Source: an uncultured Bacteriovorax sp.
Lineage (GTDB): Bacteria; Bdellovibrionota; Bacteriovoracia; Bacteriovoracales; Bacteriovoracaceae
Length of the DNA: 24,700 nucleotides
Reading direction: 5' to 3'
Assembly: GCA_946481315.1 (NCBI GenBank)
Contig: CAMLMH010000017.1
Location: 1-24,700 of the forward strand
The notes under the pieces are model-generated. The model saw nothing but the letters and a program-made list of their open reading frames with translations, did not search any database and was not told where the DNA came from. Position numbers and translations under genes: made by a program. How positions within the stretch are numbered: the stretch's first letter is position 1; the number at the start of each line of letters is the position of its first letter. Below are positions 16,146-24,700 of the stretch, piece after piece.

Positions 16146-16583
16146 TCAGTATTCACCTTTTTTTATTGCTGACAAAATAAGTGAATGAGCCTTTGTGTTA
16201 CTGTAATATTTGCACCAATGCAAGAGGCTCCTTCCACGATAATTGAGTAATGCCAAAGAAGGGTCAAGTTCTAGTTTTTCTTTTAAACTCTGGTGATGTT
16301 TTGCCTGAATCATAAACACCAAATCAGCTGGACGTGCTTCTTCAATATTTTCTTTTTCCTGTCTTCGGTAAATGGCAGATACGACCAGAATTGCTGACGT
16401 TATAAACGCCATTTTTTTGTTGGCTGTCTGACTTATTAGTATAATGACAATCCCAGTAAGACTATCCATGACGATATAATTGGCAGGGGACAAGCAGAAG
16501 AAAAAGTATTCTGCCCAGTTTTTACTGTTGGGGGCACTTCTTTTCTTTAATCTCAATAGTTTTAAAAAACGTGTATAGATCAT
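16146..16583 (-). CDS. Membrane protein with ankyrin-like C-terminus
   Basis: This encodes 145 residues. A basic, cytoplasm-facing N-terminus (LKLLRLKKR) is followed by hydrophobic segments at about residues 27-52 and 58-72, so one or two helices cross the inner membrane. The C-terminal part, DPSLALLNYRGRSLLHWCKY, resembles one ankyrin unit (D-x-G-x-T-x-LH pattern, here YRGRSLLHW), with the preceding LKEKLELDPSLALL helix, probably on the cytoplasmic side. The ATG at 16583 lacks a ribosome-binding site but has TATAAT 7 bases upstream, so the transcript may be leaderless. Only 5 bases separate its stop from the stop of the convergent gene. Function unknown. Confidence 0.72.
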   Translation of the reverse strand: MIYTRFLKLLRLKKRSAPNSKNWAEYFFFCLSPANYIVMDSLTGIVIILISQTANKKMAFITSAILVVSAIYRRQEKENIEEARPADLVFMIQAKHHQSLKEKLELDPSLALLNYRGRSLLHWCKYYSNTKAHSLILSAIKKGEY

Positions 16584-16589
16584 TTAGCT

Positions 16590-16595
16590 ATTATA
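16590..16595 (-). promoter_or_regulatory. -10 element (TATAAT) just before the ATG of 16146-16583
   Basis: A perfect TATAAT occupies 16595-16590 read on the minus strand. The ATG begins 7 bases later at 16583, exactly where +1 is expected. No strong -35 is visible (ACATAA with a 17-base spacer). Confidence 0.45.
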
Positions 16596-16699
16596 TGTCT
16601 TCAATGAAACTTTATGTATCCGACATCCCTAGAGACTTGAAATTACGATCTCTTTTTAGCAAATACCGCCAGGAACTAGTGGCAGATTTAACTAAATAA
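16595..16699 (+). CDS. Possible 34-residue protein resembling the start of an RRM
   Basis: An ATG at 16595 (or 16604) opens a frame of 34 codons ending in TAA at 16697-16699. The product contains KLYVSDIPRDLKLRSLFSKY. This looks like the first strand (RNP2: L-Y-V-x-x-I-P) and first helix of an RNA-recognition motif, with a shorter linker than in normal RRMs. The RNP1 strand and the rest of the fold are missing. No ribosome-binding site is visible. It may be a small protein, the decayed front of an RRM gene, or chance. The only promoter-like TATAAT nearby belongs to the opposite strand. Confidence 0.4.
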   Translation: MSSMKLYVSDIPRDLKLRSLFSKYRQELVADLTK

Positions 16700-16746
16700 A
16701 AGTCTCAATATTCATAAAAAAATACCGATGAAAATTTGAGGTATTA

Positions 16747-18165
16747 ATGAAACAAAACATGCTTTTTAGCTTTTTAATTTTACTGTTTGTATCAACTGGA
16801 TGTGTGCAGGAAAAAGCAAATCAAGCATCTATCAGTAAGGCTTCAAAGCACATTACTGATACAGCGCCAACAAAAAGCAGCACAGGATTAAGCGCGATAG
16901 GTTCCAATTCGGGAAGACCTTCATCTTTGGTTACAGTTAGCTCCGATAAAACTATAGTTTTCTCCGGCTCCGCGAATGGGCTTAAAGTATGTAAATACCC
17001 AAGTGGAATTTGTCGCACGAATGCTGATGAAGGCTCAGGTGGTGCAAGTGCCTATGGAGATATGCCTGGCTCTCAAAACTCTTTCATTCATTACATGAAA
17101 TTTAGCTTCTATTCAGATGGTTATTTTGCGAATAATCCAGATGGTCACATGGCCTTTGGATTACGAGGAAAAAGAATGCGCGTTGAAGAGTATGGAGATA
17201 AGGCAGGAGTTGATGGACGTGGCATTATAATTGGAGCAATAGGATATGGATATTTTTATAATAAAAATAATCGTGCATGTGTGGAGCGAATGGCACAAGT
17301 TGAAAGTTTTTACAGAAGTGCACTTAACGACAAGAAGACAAATTATGGTAATAAAATCTTTCCGGAAACGTGTTCTGATACAGTTTTTGAAGATAAAAAA
17401 TGGTATACAGTCGAAATTGAAGTCACATCTCATCAGTACATAATTTATAGAATATATAACAATACCGGAAATTTGATCTATAAAAACTATATCTATGATC
17501 AGCCAAATTATCTGGATCCCAATCTGACTGAATGGTTTATTGGTCATGTTTTTGAAACTCCCAATACAACCTGGAATGTCCGGTTAGAAAATTTCGAGGT
17601 TGGTCATATTGTGAGTGGTGATAGTTTTTACCCCGTAAAAGAATTTGCTACACCTCTTTCCTTCTCTGTTGGAAACGTTATTCTTCCTGCTTCTAAAGCC
17701 CGCGATTATTCCGTTGTAGTAATGAAGGGAGCTTCAACACCTATAAAATTACATAATGTGTATGGGAGAACTCGATTGTTTGGTTGTGCTAGTTACAGGA
17801 CTTCCAAGAACTCTGTTGATAGTGTTGACTGTCAAAATCCGGATAATTACAGGATAATGAATTTTAGTACAGAAAGTGACTGGAAATTCGATGGTAATAC
17901 TTTTTCACTTCGTGAAACCTTTGCTGATAGTTATCCATCACAATTTTATACAATTTACTTTCGTCTAAATCCTCAAGATGCTTTGACGGAAGCTGCTCTG
18001 GCCTTTGAATTAAGGGGCCCAACAACCTCTACGAGTGGAACCTTTTGTGATCAAAACTCAAAGACAATCACCAATTGGATTTGCGGAACAAAGCCAACCG
18101 GTCTCTCCTGGGTAGCCGTTGGTAATGACTGCTATCATCAAGCAACCTCTTATAAATGTAATTAA
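16747..18165 (+). CDS. Large lipoprotein of unknown function, possible ConA-like beta sandwich
   Basis: This encodes 472 residues. The signal peptide ends in the lipobox VSTGC with C19 as the lipidation site, so the protein is anchored in a membrane facing the periplasm or cell surface. A Ser/Thr-rich linker (about 25-65) follows. The part from about 70 to 290 is strand-rich, with WYTVEIEV, YIIYRIYNNTGNLIY and WNVRLENFEVG segments of the kind seen in concanavalin A-like jelly rolls. The C-terminal part, with C-D-Q and ICGTKP segments and several cysteines, is also beta-rich. GAGG lies 5 bases before the ATG at 16747. The fold is my inference; no enzymatic motif is visible. Its stop overlaps that of the opposing gene. 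Confidence 0.85.
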   Translation: MKQNMLFSFLILLFVSTGCVQEKANQASISKASKHITDTAPTKSSTGLSAIGSNSGRPSSLVTVSSDKTIVFSGSANGLKVCKYPSGICRTNADEGSGGASAYGDMPGSQNSFIHYMKFSFYSDGYFANNPDGHMAFGLRGKRMRVEEYGDKAGVDGRGIIIGAIGYGYFYNKNNRACVERMAQVESFYRSALNDKKTNYGNKIFPETCSDTVFEDKKWYTVEIEVTSHQYIIYRIYNNTGNLIYKNYIYDQPNYLDPNLTEWFIGHVFETPNTTWNVRLENFEVGHIVSGDSFYPVKEFATPLSFSVGNVILPASKARDYSVVVMKGASTPIKLHNVYGRTRLFGCASYRTSKNSVDSVDCQNPDNYRIMNFSTESDWKFDGNTFSLRETFADSYPSQFYTIYFRLNPQDALTEAALAFELRGPTTSTSGTFCDQNSKTITNWICGTKPTGLSWVAVGNDCYHQATSYKCN

Positions 18166-18497
18166 CTATTCCGAGGAGGATGGTTGTCCTGTTGGTGTAA
18201 TTTCTCTCTACCTTTCAGGTAATGCAACGACGGATTTTCCTCTTCGGTAAAATTTTCAATCCGTTCATTGAGATATTCATAGTCATATTCAACATATTCA
18301 TCAGAGTGTGGTTCTTGTTTGTCTGAAGTATATGTAACAGTTTTATCCAGTGGTTGATTGTTCTTTCCGGTAACGACTTTTGGTGAATGGGCATGACGAT
18401 GCTGAATAATGATAGAAAGCATGAGCCCAATCGGAAATGCCAGCCAAAACATCATTCCAAAAATTGCCACCGCTCTTTCTGCAAATATATTTGTCAT
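18162..18497 (-). CDS. Small single-pass membrane protein
   Basis: This encodes 111 residues. A hydrophobic helix spans about residues 8-30 (AVAIFGMMFWLAFPIGLMLSI), followed by a basic, His-rich stretch (IIQHRHAHSPK) and a long charged, Asp/Glu/Tyr-rich C-terminal part that is probably disordered and cytoplasmic. The ATG at 18497 is well supported: GGAGGAGG ends 6 bases upstream. The stop codon overlaps that of the 16747 gene in the shared palindrome TTAA (18162-18165), and no terminator lies between the two genes. Function unknown. Confidence 0.8.
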   Translation of the reverse strand: MTNIFAERAVAIFGMMFWLAFPIGLMLSIIIQHRHAHSPKVVTGKNNQPLDKTVTYTSDKQEPHSDEYVEYDYEYLNERIENFTEEENPSLHYLKGREKLHQQDNHPPRNS

Positions 18498-18590
18498 AAA
18501 TTACCTCCTCCGATTTAAGACTAACATCAAAAATGAGGAAAAGACCTGACTCTAGAGTGAATTAGGATAATGGAGAAAGTTAATGAGTCT

Positions 18591-20066
18591 TTAATCTAGC
18601 GGTAAGATGATGGTAAAACAGGTATGACTTTGTAGATCGTCATAATAGATTTCACCGCCATGATCTGAAATCATGCGGTGGACCAGACTTAGACCCAGGC
18701 CGGTTCCTTTTCCAATCTCTTTAGTTGTGTAAAATGGCTGAAAAATTTTCTGCCGGATTTCCGGATCTATGCCTTTACCTGAATCCATAATCATGATTTT
18801 GATTTTACCGTTAAATTTTTCTGCATCAATTTGAATCCACTTTTCCGGCAGAACATTGACTGCATCGAAAGAGTTGTTCAATAAATTTAGAAAGACCTGA
18901 GAGAGCTGCACTTGTCGGCAGTGTATAGGCACCTGGAATACTTCTTGTTCCAGATCACAAATAAGTTTAACCTGATGATTTTTGAAACGTTCTTCGCAGA
19001 GAGAAAAAACGTCCTGCAGAACATTGCGAAGAGGTACATAGTCCGGTTTTTCTGAAGTGGCATCACGAGAAATATTTTTCAAGCCCTTAACAATATTTTT
19101 AATACGATCAACAGTCGATGCAATGGAACGGGTTGATTTGAGCATCTGCTCAGGAGAGGTATTTCCTTTTTCTATCATTCTTTCCAGCAGCTGAGTATGC
19201 GTATGAATGATAGCGAGAGGATTATTGATTTCATGAGCAACTCCTCCGGCCATTTCACCAAGGGCAACAAGCTTAGAGCTGTTGATCGCATTCATCTGCT
19301 GCATTTCAATTTTTCGTTCCTGTTCGGTAATTTTCTTTTCTTTTTCAGTGTTCAGAGTGTTGATCTTTTCAATCATTCGGTTAACTGAATCTTGTAACAG
19401 GTCAAATTCATCGGTGCTGAAAGTTCGTCTTCTGATGTTGAGATATTTGTTATTTACGGAGTTGAGATCAAAATCCTGGGTGAAAGATACAATCTGTTCA
19501 ATGTTTTTATTAATGTAATGATGAAAAATGAGCAAAATAATCCAGGAGAGGATAAAAGTTTTAAGAAACTGAGCAAATACAAAATAGAAAATTCTGTCGT
19601 ATAAATTCTCTTTAATTTCGGTCGTACTTGCCACGATTTGCACATTGCCAATATGTTCAATTTTGGAACTATTATAATGTTTATGATGCAAAGGATACTC
19701 ATAGAACATCAAGTCAGATGCTTTGGATCCATCTGTTTCCGTATTCGTTCTTTCAATTATAATTTTCCCTCTGGGGTCTTTTACTTTAACGGATACGATA
19801 TCTTTGATTTTAACGATACTCTCAACGAGAACAGTCAGATAAACCTTATCCACATTCCAGACTGCGCTGTTAATCGCCGGTATGGATGATTCATTGATCT
19901 GTTGTAGTTTTACCCGCAGTGATCCAATCTCTGTGTTGTACTCAATATAGAAATTAAAAAAGATCACCAGCGAGGTAAGAACAGTACTGATGGTGAGCAC
20001 AGAAAAAAGCAGCTTGGCCTTTAAAGGTCGAAAAGGTTTAACTGCATTGGTTTTCTGATTTATCAC
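18591..20066 (-). CDS. Membrane-bound sensor histidine kinase
   Basis: This is a 491-residue inner-membrane kinase. Membrane helices at about 17-39 and 160-181 enclose a periplasmic sensing part (40-158) of unrecognised type. A HAMP-like linker with coiled coil follows (about 182-262). The dimerisation domain has the phosphorylated H278 (AGGVAHEINNPLAII), and the ATPase domain has the N box (QVFLNLLNNSFDAV, N397/N398), the G1 box DSGKGI at 428-433 and the GKGTGLGLSL box at 452-461. The start is a GTG at 20066, 8 bases after the stop of the upstream kinase gene, with AGGG in front. There is no receiver domain, so its partner must be another protein, plausibly the receiver of the neighbouring kinase. 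No clear terminator was seen in 18498-18590. Confidence 0.93.
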   Translation of the reverse strand: MINQKTNAVKPFRPLKAKLLFSVLTISTVLTSLVIFFNFYIEYNTEIGSLRVKLQQINESSIPAINSAVWNVDKVYLTVLVESIVKIKDIVSVKVKDPRGKIIIERTNTETDGSKASDLMFYEYPLHHKHYNSSKIEHIGNVQIVASTTEIKENLYDRIFYFVFAQFLKTFILSWIILLIFHHYINKNIEQIVSFTQDFDLNSVNNKYLNIRRRTFSTDEFDLLQDSVNRMIEKINTLNTEKEKKITEQERKIEMQQMNAINSSKLVALGEMAGGVAHEINNPLAIIHTHTQLLERMIEKGNTSPEQMLKSTRSIASTVDRIKNIVKGLKNISRDATSEKPDYVPLRNVLQDVFSLCEERFKNHQVKLICDLEQEVFQVPIHCRQVQLSQVFLNLLNNSFDAVNVLPEKWIQIDAEKFNGKIKIMIMDSGKGIDPEIRQKIFQPFYTTKEIGKGTGLGLSLVHRMISDHGGEIYYDDLQSHTCFTIILPLD

Positions 20067-20074
20067 TAAAAGCC

Positions 20075-22114
20075 CTAGGCTACTGTTGCTTCAACTCTAG
20101 GTGGGAGGAGTATATTAAAACAGGATCCTTTTCCAATCTCAGAGTCTATTTCAATATGACCCTTATGTCCTTCGACAATTTGTTTTACGATAAAAAGTCC
20201 AAGACCCAGGCCACCTATACTTTCATTATTGCCTACTCTTTCAAATCGGTCAAAGATAGTGTTTAGCTTGTTTTTAGGGATTCCTTTACCATGATCTCTG
20301 ACCGATATTTTGATACCTTCGCCCAGTTTTTTTATCTGAACCTCAATTTTTCCTGGAGCATACTTAATGGCATTGGTAACCAGGTTAATGATAACTTGCT
20401 CTATTCTTGTCTTGTCCCAAACCGCTGAAACCTTCTCATCCGTTTTAAGTTCCACAGTGCAATTAGCATTGGCGAGAACTTCTGCATGTCGATTAATAAC
20501 TTCGTTGGCCATGGCCGCAACGTCGAACTCTTCAAATTTAAATCCAAATTTACCCGACTGAATGTGGGATACATCCAGCAGAACCTGAACTAGATTGATA
20601 AGACGGTCAACCTGTCGGATGGAACCAGTGACTGACTTCTCAAATGCTTCGTTTATCTCCAAATTTTGAGCTTTTTTTATACTCTTTGCCAGTAGTTGTA
20701 GCTGAAGCTTAAGAGAAGTTATAGGCGTATTAAGCTCGTGTGAAGCAATGGACAAAAATTGATTTCTGATTTCAATCGCCTGTTGGGACAGTTTATAAAG
20801 CTGAGAATTGGTGATGGCCAGGGCGAGTCTACGTCCTAATTCAGATGCCAATTCCAGATGCTCTTGATCAAAATGTCTTCCGGATTCATAAGCATAAAAA
20901 CTCATGATACCTATAATCTTTTTATGGGCAACAACCGGAACTATAAGAGCAGAAGTTTCAGCAAGCTCTTCTCTCATGTCACTTTCACCTTCTTCAACGT
21001 TCAGACCTACATGGTTAAAGATCATTGCCTGCTTGGTTCTTGTGACTATATTGTAGGGAAGCGTTTTGTTGGTCGGATTTTTGAGCAGAACATCCATTTG
21101 AGAGGCTCTTTGCTGAAAATTCGGATCACGATGGTAGATAATTTTGTCTTCCAGTTCTGAATTGTCATTAAAGTAATCAAATGAGCTCCAATCACCCAGG
21201 AAAGGAACCGAATGTTGCATGAGCTTAAGCACCAAATCATGGTGATCGAGCGAAGAAATAAGAATTTCACCAGCGTCTGACAAATATCGTGATATTTCTT
21301 CCCGCAATTTTCTATCTTCAATGTCTGTCGCAGTTCCAAGCCATCCTTTTTTCTTTGCGCTAAATTCCGGTTGAAGTCTTAATAAGTGCCAGCGAAATGT
21401 CCCTTTTCTGCTAAGAATTCTGCATTCGAATTCCTGTGGAGCTATTGGGTCGCTTTCAAAAATACTATTAACTTTCGGAAGATCTTCTGGATGAATGACA
21501 GAGTGCCAGTCGACCTGCATATCCTCGACCAGACCGGTGTAGTCATACCATATTTGGTTAAAATAATGAGCGGCTCCTTCGTTATTGACCCGAAAAACGA
21601 TTTGAGGAATTGAATCAGCGAGATGACGGTAGCGTTTTAAATTTTCAACTTCCAGTTGAGAAATTTCCATTTTGTGTAAGCGCAGTTCATTCTCAATTAA
21701 CTTCTGGCTTTGTTGTTTGATAAGTATCTTTTTTCTATAAATGTCGACAAAAACAGCTACCTTGGATTTCAGAATATATGGATCAAATGGTTTTAAAAGA
21801 TAATCAACCGCACCGGCTTCGTATCCCTGGTAAACATACATCTCGTCCTGGTTGATGGCCGACATAAAAATGATCGGTATATCTTTACTTTTGTCTCTTG
21901 TTTTGATGATCGCAGCCGTTTCAAAACCATTGAGAATCGGCATCTGAACATCTAGAAGAATGACAGCAAAGTCATTGTCCAGTAAATGGCGGAGGGCCTC
22001 CTGACCAGAGGATGCTGTGACGATGTTGTAATCAGTGCGGTCAAGAACCGCCTGGACGGCCATAATTCCTTCCGGGCGGTCATCGACAACGAGAATATTC
22101 ACTTTTTCATTCAT
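20075..22114 (-). CDS. REC-PAS-GAF-histidine kinase
   Basis: This is a 679-residue cytoplasmic signalling protein. An N-terminal receiver domain has phosphoacceptor D55 (VILLDVQMPIL), acidic pair D11-D12 and K108. A coiled coil about 125-160 leads to a PAS domain (about 160-270, ending GTATDIEDRK) and a GAF domain (about 275-440). The kinase core has H459 (SHELNTPITSL), N577/N581 in QVIINLVTNAIKYA, G1 box DHGKGI at 607-612 and the GGLGLGL box around 634-640. A receiver at the N-terminus of a kinase lets it receive phosphate and change its own activity. ATG at 22114 comes 3 bases after the upstream stop, and the downstream kinase follows 8 bases on, so all three are co-transcribed. Confidence 0.94.
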   Translation of the reverse strand: MNEKVNILVVDDRPEGIMAVQAVLDRTDYNIVTASSGQEALRHLLDNDFAVILLDVQMPILNGFETAAIIKTRDKSKDIPIIFMSAINQDEMYVYQGYEAGAVDYLLKPFDPYILKSKVAVFVDIYRKKILIKQQSQKLIENELRLHKMEISQLEVENLKRYRHLADSIPQIVFRVNNEGAAHYFNQIWYDYTGLVEDMQVDWHSVIHPEDLPKVNSIFESDPIAPQEFECRILSRKGTFRWHLLRLQPEFSAKKKGWLGTATDIEDRKLREEISRYLSDAGEILISSLDHHDLVLKLMQHSVPFLGDWSSFDYFNDNSELEDKIIYHRDPNFQQRASQMDVLLKNPTNKTLPYNIVTRTKQAMIFNHVGLNVEEGESDMREELAETSALIVPVVAHKKIIGIMSFYAYESGRHFDQEHLELASELGRRLALAITNSQLYKLSQQAIEIRNQFLSIASHELNTPITSLKLQLQLLAKSIKKAQNLEINEAFEKSVTGSIRQVDRLINLVQVLLDVSHIQSGKFGFKFEEFDVAAMANEVINRHAEVLANANCTVELKTDEKVSAVWDKTRIEQVIINLVTNAIKYAPGKIEVQIKKLGEGIKISVRDHGKGIPKNKLNTIFDRFERVGNNESIGGLGLGLFIVKQIVEGHKGHIEIDSEIGKGSCFNILLPPRVEATVA

Positions 22115-22117
22115 TAA

Positions 22118-24700
22118 CTAGTTTTCCAGGGATTTATTATTGTTTAACCATTTGTGCATTGTCGAAAGCAGGTAATCATTATCAACCGGTTTTGTAATAT
22201 AGTCTGAAGCTCCAGCTTCCAGGGATTTTTCTTTATCACCTTTCATGGCCTTTGCCGTCAGAGTAATGATCGGAAGATGTTTAAATTGTTCCATCTTACG
22301 AATTTCCTGAGTGGCTTCAACTCCACCCATCTCGGGCATCATAACGTCCATGAGGATCATGTCTACATCCGGATTCTCTTTAAGTTTTTCGATCCCTTGT
22401 TTTCCGTTTTCAGCATAAATGACTTCCATCCCTTGTCTTTCAAGAATGACAGTCGTCGCAAAGATATTCCTCATATCGTCATCGATCAACAAAATCTTCT
22501 TCGAATTAAAGTCGGCATTTTTGGGAAGGGGAGATGTAACTATATCTTCTTCTTTTGACTCAGTTTCGGTTGTGCCTTCCTGACCTGCGTAACGAAGTGG
22601 CAGATTCAGGATGAATGTACTTCCAGAGCCAGGTGTAGACTCGACTTCGATTGATCCACCCAGAAGACGCGCAATCTGGCGGGAGATTGTTAAGCCCAGA
22701 CCAGTTCCGCCGTATTTTCTGTTGGTTGTACCGTCTGCTTGCTGGAAGGCTTCAAAGATCATCTGCTGTTTTTCTTTCGGAATACCAATACCTGTGTCAA
22801 TGACTGAGAAGACAAGTGATTTTTCACCTTTGATTGTCCCACTGCCGATTTTCAGGGTAACGCTTCCTTTTTCAGTGAATTTGAAAGCATTTGAGAGGAG
22901 GTTCTTTAAGATCTGCTGAACTCGGTTTACGTCAGTGTTAACCATGAGGGAATTAATTTCAGGAGCGGTCTCAATTGAGAATTGCAGACCCTTATGACTT
23001 GCTACAGGACGGAAGCTGTGCTCCAGGTAATCACAGATTTCCGGAACTTTTACATCGCGAGGAATGATCGGCATTTTACCGGCTTCTACTTTAGAAAGAT
23101 CCAGAATCTCATTGATTAGAGCAAGCAGGTCACATCCTGACGAGTAAATAGTCTGGGCAAATTTAATCTGCTCCTTAGAAAGGTTCTGATCTTTATTTTC
23201 CGAGAGCATTTTTGAAAGAATTAACAAGCTATTAAGCGGAGTTCTTAGTTCATGTGACATATTTGCCAGGAACTCAGATTTGTATTTCGAAATAAGAGAG
23301 AGCTGTTCAGCTTTTTCTTCAACCGAGTGGGAAGCGAGCTCGACCTCCTGGTTTTTGATCTCAAGAAGTTTTGCTTTTTCTTCAAGTTCTTTTGCTTGCG
23401 CTTCAAGTTCAGCGTTGGATTTCTTAAGCTCTTGAAGAAGTTCTTCCGTTCTCATTGTAGAAGCGATCATGTTGAGAACAACCCCGATAGACGTCATGAG
23501 CTGATCAAGGAAGTTTAAGTAGTTCGGAGTAAAGACGTGTACAGAAGCAAGTTCAATAACGGCCTTAACTCTTCCTTCGAAGATTATAGGAAGAACAATA
23601 ATGTTGACCGGTGCCACTTCACCTAAGCTCGAAGCTACGGCGACATAGTCAGCTGGTGCTTTAGTTAAAAGAATACGTTTTTTCTCGAACGCTGCCTGGC
23701 CAATTAAACTTTCTTTTAACTGGTATGAATTTTTGAAATTTTTTCTTTCGGTAAAAGCATAACTTGCAATCAGTGAGAGAACTGGCTCATCATGATCACT
23801 ATCCATAATGAAGAATGTTCCTTGTTGAGCACCAATAAGTGGAGTCAACTCAGACATAATCATTTGAGCAACTGATTGAATTGAACGCTGTCCTTGCATC
23901 ATGTTCGCAAATTTTGCAAGATTGGTTTTTAACCAGTCCTGCTCATGGTTTTTATCTGTAGTCTCTTTTAAATTACCAATCATCTGGTTGATGTTATCTT
24001 TTAGAGCAGCTACCTCTCCCTGAGCTTCTACCTGAATAGACTGAGAAAGATCTCCACGTGTAACCGCCGTCGAAACTTCCGCAATAGCACGGATCTGAGT
24101 TGTAAGATTTCCGGCGAGCTGGTTAACGTTATCAGTAAGATCTTTCCATGTACCCGCAGCACCCGGAACCTTCGCCTGACCACCCAGCTTACCTTCGATA
24201 CCTACCTCTCTTGCTGTCGTCGTTACCTGGTCCGCAAACGTTCTTAGAGTATCAGTCATCGAGTTAATTGTTTCCGCAAGGGCCGCAACCTCTCCTTTTG
24301 CTTCAAGAACGAATTTCTGGTTAAGATCACCATTGGCTACCGCAGTTACGACTTTAACGATACCACGTACCTGAGTCGTCAGGTTCGAGGCCATGAAGTT
24401 TACGTTGTCGGTTAGATCTTTCCACGTACCAGCAACTCCCGGAACGTGGGCCTGAGCTCCTAGTTTTCCTTCGATACCTACTTCGCGGGCAACGGTTGAT
24501 ACCTGATCCGCGAATGTTCTTAATGTATCGGTCATCGAGTTAATCGTTTCAGCAAGTGCGGCAACCTCACCCTTAGATTCAATGACGAATTTTTGATTCA
24601 AGTCACCGTTAGCAACCGCGGTTACGACTTTAACGATACCACGAACCTGCTTTGTTAAGTTACCGGCCATGAAATTTACGTTATCGGTTAGATCTTTCCA
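22118..24700 (-). CDS. Hybrid histidine kinase with tandem HAMP repeats (5' end outside window)
   Basis: The frame is open to the window edge, so the N-terminus is missing. Numbered from the Met codon at 24670: HAMP repeats occupy the region up to about residue 240, with two nearly identical 92-residue units and a divergent last one (residues 173-240). A GAF domain follows (about 255-405), then a coiled coil (405-465), the dimerisation domain with H473 ([10 protein letters not shown]), the ATPase domain with N594 ([13 protein letters not shown]) and DTGIGI at 625-630, and a C-terminal receiver (about 722-845) with D775 ([11 protein letters not shown]) and K827. Tandem HAMP units of this type are known from Nik1/Os-1-like kinases. 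No membrane segment lies in the visible part. The stop is 3 bases before the next kinase gene. Confidence 0.95.
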   Translation of the reverse strand, partial: WKDLTDNVNFMAGNLTKQVRGIVKVVTAVANGDLNQKFVIESKGEVAALAETINSMTDTLRTFADQVSTVAREVGIEGKLGAQAHVPGVAGTWKDLTDNVNFMASNLTTQVRGIVKVVTAVANGDLNQKFVLEAKGEVAALAETINSMTDTLRTFADQVTTTAREVGIEGKLGGQAKVPGAAGTWKDLTDNVNQLAGNLTTQIRAIAEVSTAVTRGDLSQSIQVEAQGEVAALKDNINQMIGNLKETTDKNHEQDWLKTNLAKFANMMQGQRSIQSVAQMIMSELTPLIGAQQGTFFIMDSDHDEPVLSLIASYAFTERKNFKNSYQLKESLIGQAAFEKKRILLTKAPADYVAVASSLGEVAPVNIIVLPIIFEGRVKAVIELASVHVFTPNYLNFLDQLMTSIGVVLNMIASTMRTEELLQELKKSNAELEAQAKELEEKAKLLEIKNQEVELASHSVEEKAEQLSLISKYKSEFLANMSHELRTPLNSLLILSKMLSENKDQNLSKEQIKFAQTIYSSGCDLLALINEILDLSKVEAGKMPIIPRDVKVPEICDYLEHSFRPVASHKGLQFSIETAPEINSLMVNTDVNRVQQILKNLLSNAFKFTEKGSVTLKIGSGTIKGEKSLVFSVIDTGIGIPKEKQQMIFEAFQQADGTTNRKYGGTGLGLTISRQIARLLGGSIEVESTPGSGSTFILNLPLRYAGQEGTTETESKEEDIVTSPLPKNADFNSKKILLIDDDMRNIFATTVILERQGMEVIYAENGKQGIEKLKENPDVDMILMDVMMPEMGGVEATQEIRKMEQFKHLPIITLTAKAMKGDKEKSLEAGASDYITKPVDNDYLLSTMHKWLNNNKSLEN
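24139..24700 (-). repeat. Tandem 276-bp HAMP-coding repeats
   Basis: The phrase GATCTTTCCA recurs at 24139, 24415 and 24691, exactly 276 bases apart, so each unit encodes 92 residues. Units 24139-24414 and 24415-24690 differ at only nine of 90 compared residues. The array continues beyond the window, and its downstream neighbour unit is divergent. Confidence 0.93.

Overview
The window reads as a stretch of ordinary chromosome from a moderately AT-rich Gram-negative bacterium. Lipoproteins, signal peptides and beta-barrel-like proteins indicate an outer membrane. My best guess is a member of the Bdellovibrio/Bacteriovorax group. That guess rests on the style of the gene set (many small secreted proteins of unknown function, very long acidic tails on ScpA/ScpB, large multi-domain kinases) and not on a marker gene. 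I see no insertion sequence, prophage or CRISPR array.

Layout. (1) 1-2313, minus strand: dnaG (its C-terminal end lies outside the window) behind trmB. (2) 2469-4876: two convergent genes for exported proteins that share a two-sided terminator. One is a permuted NlpC/P60-type (YiiX/YebB-like) lipoprotein and the other is an unrecognised protein with a possible Cys-His-Asp arrangement. (3) 4961-6632, minus: a DegT-type PLP aminotransferase, then a pair of very small genes. (4) 6768-9045, minus: a tightly coupled Nudix hydrolase and two envelope proteins. (5) 9184-13665, plus: site-2 protease, scpA, scpB and an RluB-type pseudouridine synthase, a chromosome-segregation/ribosome cluster. (6) 13716-16583: a small conserved-looking gene, initiator tRNA-fMet, three small secreted proteins (one HAD-like, behind what looks like a class-II FNR/CRP-type promoter) and a membrane protein with an ankyrin-like end. 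(7) 16595-18497: a 34-codon open frame resembling the start of an RRM, a large lipoprotein, and a small membrane protein whose stop codon overlaps that of the lipoprotein. (8) 18591-24700, minus: three consecutive histidine-kinase genes, transcribed from a hybrid kinase with tandem 276-bp HAMP repeats (5' end outside the window), through a REC-PAS-GAF-kinase, to a membrane-bound kinase.

The kinases are separated by only 3 and 8 bases, so they are very probably one operon and may form one phosphorelay. No output regulator is visible in the window. The most testable new observations are the FNR-like promoter of the HAD gene, a tRNA-fMet promoter placed so that the transcript would have almost no 5' leader, a probable leaderless mRNA at 16583, the RRM-like mini-ORF, and the repeated motif in the acidic tail of ScpB.
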